Assembly: GCF_000185305.1 (NCBI RefSeq)
Contig: NZ_GL622200.1
Span: forward strand, 1,662,330 to 1,726,329
DNA: 64,000 nt
Direction: 5' to 3'
From: Aggregatibacter segnis ATCC 33393
GTDB taxonomy: Bacteria; Pseudomonadota; Gammaproteobacteria; Enterobacterales; Pasteurellaceae
How positions within the stretch are numbered: the first letter of the stretch is position 1; each line of letters opens with the position of its first letter. The position numbers and the translations under genes were made by a program. Below the pieces are notes generated by a model. It made no database searches, was not told the origin of the DNA, and saw nothing but the letters and a program-made list of their open reading frames with translations. This document shows positions 62,252 through 64,000 of this stretch, in pieces.

Positions 62252-64000
62252 TTAGTCTTTCTTAATCGGAGGGTTCGCATAAATTGGCAATGATGAACGA
62301 GAAATCTTCACATTTGGGCATTTTTGTCTCATTTGATGTTGAAATACTTCTACTTTGTGTCTGCTATTGGTTTTCTCATAATTGGTGCCCAAAATCACTT
62401 CATCTACTACGTTGCTGATATCAGCATAAGGTAAATAAATAGATTGAGTCGTTTTGCAATATTTAATCTCTTCCGAGCCGATTTCTGCCATTTTTAGCAC
62501 ACGGAATTCTTCTTCATCACGAAAAGCAAAGTCTTTGAATAAATAGCGAATATATTCCAACGCATTTTTGTTTTTATCATTAACATGGTCTTTCTCCTTA
62601 AAAAAGCCAATAAGCTCTTGTAGAGCCTCTTTAAGTTGATCAAGACGAAAATTATGCCAATCTTTATTTCCACCTATCGTCTTCAAACAGATTCCAAATG
62701 AGTTATCTAGCCATCTTTGACATTTTTCTTCAGCAATGTATTCATCTTTATATGCGATATAAGCAACTTGATAAAGTGGTAGGTTTTCGTATTCCACATT
62801 GGAAATATTAGCCTCCTTAAATTCAGCTAAATTTTCGTCCTGATTTTTGGTAATACTACGGAAGGGTGCTGAAATGTCAGGTACTTTTAGCCAATCTCCG
62901 TTTTTATTGAATACCAAACAACAGCCCGAAGCTTCAACCCCATCTTCTTTGCCATACAGACGGAATTGATTCAAATCGTTCACCCGGCTAGAAAAGCAGG
63001 CAAAAAAAGCATTGTGGTGTAAACAATCCGTTTTATTTTCTAATTCCAAATCTTGTAGCGATAACAATTCCAGTAACCCTTCTCCCTCAGAAGGATCATT
63101 CATATAAGAAGAACTGCCTATTCTCATTGGGCTAGAATCATCCTCATTAACAACACCAAACAGTTTGTTACACACTGAGGAAGACGCGTAATGCGCAAGC
63201 GGAGTTAAACCCAGTTCAATCGGAGGAATATGTAAAACTGCTAAAACAGTAGAAATTGCTTTCTTTAGTTTTTCATCTAGGATGTTATTCTCATTTGAAA
63301 ATAAAAACTCATGTATCTCTTGCTTTTTCTCATTAAAATAACCCTCCCAGTTCGTTTCAAGAAAGTCAATATTTCTGGAACAATGTTTAATTCCAGATTG
63401 AGCATTGATTTGCTTTTGAATGCTTATTTGCTTATCAGTCAGCTGTTCGGCTAGTTCGAGCTGCTTTCTGAAATACTCAATTGCTTGTAAAAATAAACCC
63501 TTTGCTTCACTTATGTCTTTAACCTTCATTGCCTGTTCTAAATAACAACCACCAAGCCAAGATTGAGCATTAATTTGCTTTTGAATGCTTATTTGCTTAT
63601 CAGTCAGCTGTTCGGCTAGTTCGAGTTGCTCTTGGTGATACTTAACGGCTTGGGCAAATAAATCCTTCGCTTCCCTTATGTCTTTAACCTTCAGTGCCTG
63701 CTCGAAATAACAACGACCAAGCCCAAATTGGGCATTGATTTGCTGTTGAATTCTTGTTTGCTCATCAGTTAACTGTTCGGCTAGTTTAAGTTGCTCTTGG
63801 TTGTGCTCAATAGCTTGGGCAAATAACCCTTTCGCCTCCGTTATATCTCTAACCTTCCGTGCCTGCTCAAAATAACAACCACCAAGCCAAGATTGGGCAT
63901 TGATTTGCTTTTGAATGCTTATTTGCTTATCAGTCAGCTGTTCGGCTAGTTTGAGTTGCTCTTGATGATACTTAACGGCTTGGGCAAATAAATCCTTCGC
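62252..64000 (-). CDS. TPR tandem-repeat protein with C-terminal DUF2971 domain (5' end outside window)
   Basis: The reading frame stays open from the stop at 62252 to the window edge, so the 582 visible residues lack the true N-terminus; the Met at 63529 is internal. The visible N-terminal part is three full 55-residue TPR-like repeats plus a fourth that breaks off after INAQSGIKHC; a typical unit contains INAQSWLGGCYFEQA, EAKDLFAQAVKYHQEQL and LAEQLTDKQISIQKQ. The C-terminal 300 residues fit DUF2971: LAHYASSS, a SSSYMNDPSEGEG block, FFACFSSRVNDLNQFRLYGKEDG, FAFRDEEEFRVLKM and ISNVVDEVILGTNY. The role of DUF2971 is not established; an effector or defence-type function is only a guess. No signal peptide or membrane segment is visible in this part. 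Confidence 0.85.
   Translation of the reverse strand, partial: AKDLFAQAVKYHQEQLKLAEQLTDKQISIQKQINAQSWLGGCYFEQARKVRDITEAKGLFAQAIEHNQEQLKLAEQLTDEQTRIQQQINAQFGLGRCYFEQALKVKDIREAKDLFAQAVKYHQEQLELAEQLTDKQISIQKQINAQSWLGGCYLEQAMKVKDISEAKGLFLQAIEYFRKQLELAEQLTDKQISIQKQINAQSGIKHCSRNIDFLETNWEGYFNEKKQEIHEFLFSNENNILDEKLKKAISTVLAVLHIPPIELGLTPLAHYASSSVCNKLFGVVNEDDSSPMRIGSSSYMNDPSEGEGLLELLSLQDLELENKTDCLHHNAFFACFSSRVNDLNQFRLYGKEDGVEASGCCLVFNKNGDWLKVPDISAPFRSITKNQDENLAEFKEANISNVEYENLPLYQVAYIAYKDEYIAEEKCQRWLDNSFGICLKTIGGNKDWHNFRLDQLKEALQELIGFFKEKDHVNDKNKNALEYIRYLFKDFAFRDEEEFRVLKMAEIGSEEIKYCKTTQSIYLPYADISNVVDEVILGTNYEKTNSRHKVEVFQHQMRQKCPNVKISRSSLPIYANPPIKKD
63341..64000 (-). repeat. Tandem 165-bp repeats encoding 55-residue TPR units
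   Basis: Landmarks recur at exactly 165-base steps (for example the TGCCTG block at 63530, 63695 and 63860, and GATTG at 63396 and 63561). The fourth, gene-internal unit is partly degenerate. Blocks 330 bases apart (63541-63670 and 63871-64000) differ at only 4 of 130 bases. The array continues past the window edge. Confidence 0.95.

Noticed and set aside
63527-63529. Met at 63529 as the start of the DUF2971 protein
   Set aside because: The frame is open upstream to the window edge and continues the same repeat, so this Met is internal to a TPR unit.
63341-64000. Regularly spaced repeats that could be mistaken for a CRISPR array
   Set aside because: The period is 165 bases, the whole unit is repeated rather than short repeats with unique spacers, and it translates as an open TPR array.

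Overview
The window is a stretch of ordinary chromosome from a gamma-proteobacterium of the family Pasteurellaceae, most likely Aggregatibacter or a close Haemophilus relative. The clearest sign is the Haemophilus-type DNA uptake signal (core AAGTGCGGT), which by hand count occurs more than 50 times on both strands, often as inverted pairs acting as terminators. Protein sequences and gene order (hemCDXY/cyaA, rpsP-rimM-trmD-rplS, nqrABCDEF-apbE-nqrM, a protein D-like glpQ) agree. I see no insertion sequence, prophage, CRISPR array, rRNA operon or integrase.

Layout. 1-10.3 kb: end of an EF-Tu gene, tex, greB, the cell-shape operon mreBCD, and rnr-rlmB. 10.3-13.4 kb: glycerol-3-phosphate transporter glpT behind a CRP site, then lipoprotein glpQ. 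13.4-21.5 kb: the rpsP-rimM-trmD-rplS operon, pepP, a ygfB-type gene, zapA, 6S RNA, 5-formyl-THF cyclo-ligase, bamD, rluD and pgeF. 21.5-24.8 kb: a FepA-type catecholate siderophore receptor and yhhQ, the latter behind a preQ1-I riboswitch. 24.8-32.6 kb: the heme genes hemCDXY divergent from cyaA-narP. 32.6-39.9 kb: tamA-tamB-ppx. 39.9-43.5 kb: pckA, a DUF3108-like secreted protein and a YD-repeat-like secreted protein bracketed by identical 36-bp repeats. 43.5-52.7 kb: mnmA, a tautomerase, nqrM, apbE and the complete Na+-NQR operon with a long leader. 52.7-62.1 kb: bolA, yajG, tRNA-Asn, tRNA-Phe, mltC-yggX-mutY, trmB-yggL, a PCu(A)C copper chaperone, hflD-purB and an orphan ferric-binding protein gene. 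62.2 kb to the end: a TPR-DUF2971 protein that runs out of the window.

The genes fit a facultative respiratory commensal. Na+-NQR and its maturation factors, heme synthesis and NarP serve respiration. FepA, FbpA and YggX serve iron. GlpT/GlpQ, PckA and CyaA belong to the cAMP-CRP carbon response, and CRP-like sites precede glpT, pckA and the nqr operon. BamD and TamA/B, MreBCD and MltC build the envelope.

The least explained parts are the tandem-repeat TPR-DUF2971 gene at the right edge and the repeat-flanked YD gene. The regulatory points most worth testing are the preQ1 riboswitch, the structured nqr leader and the use of inverted uptake signals as terminators.
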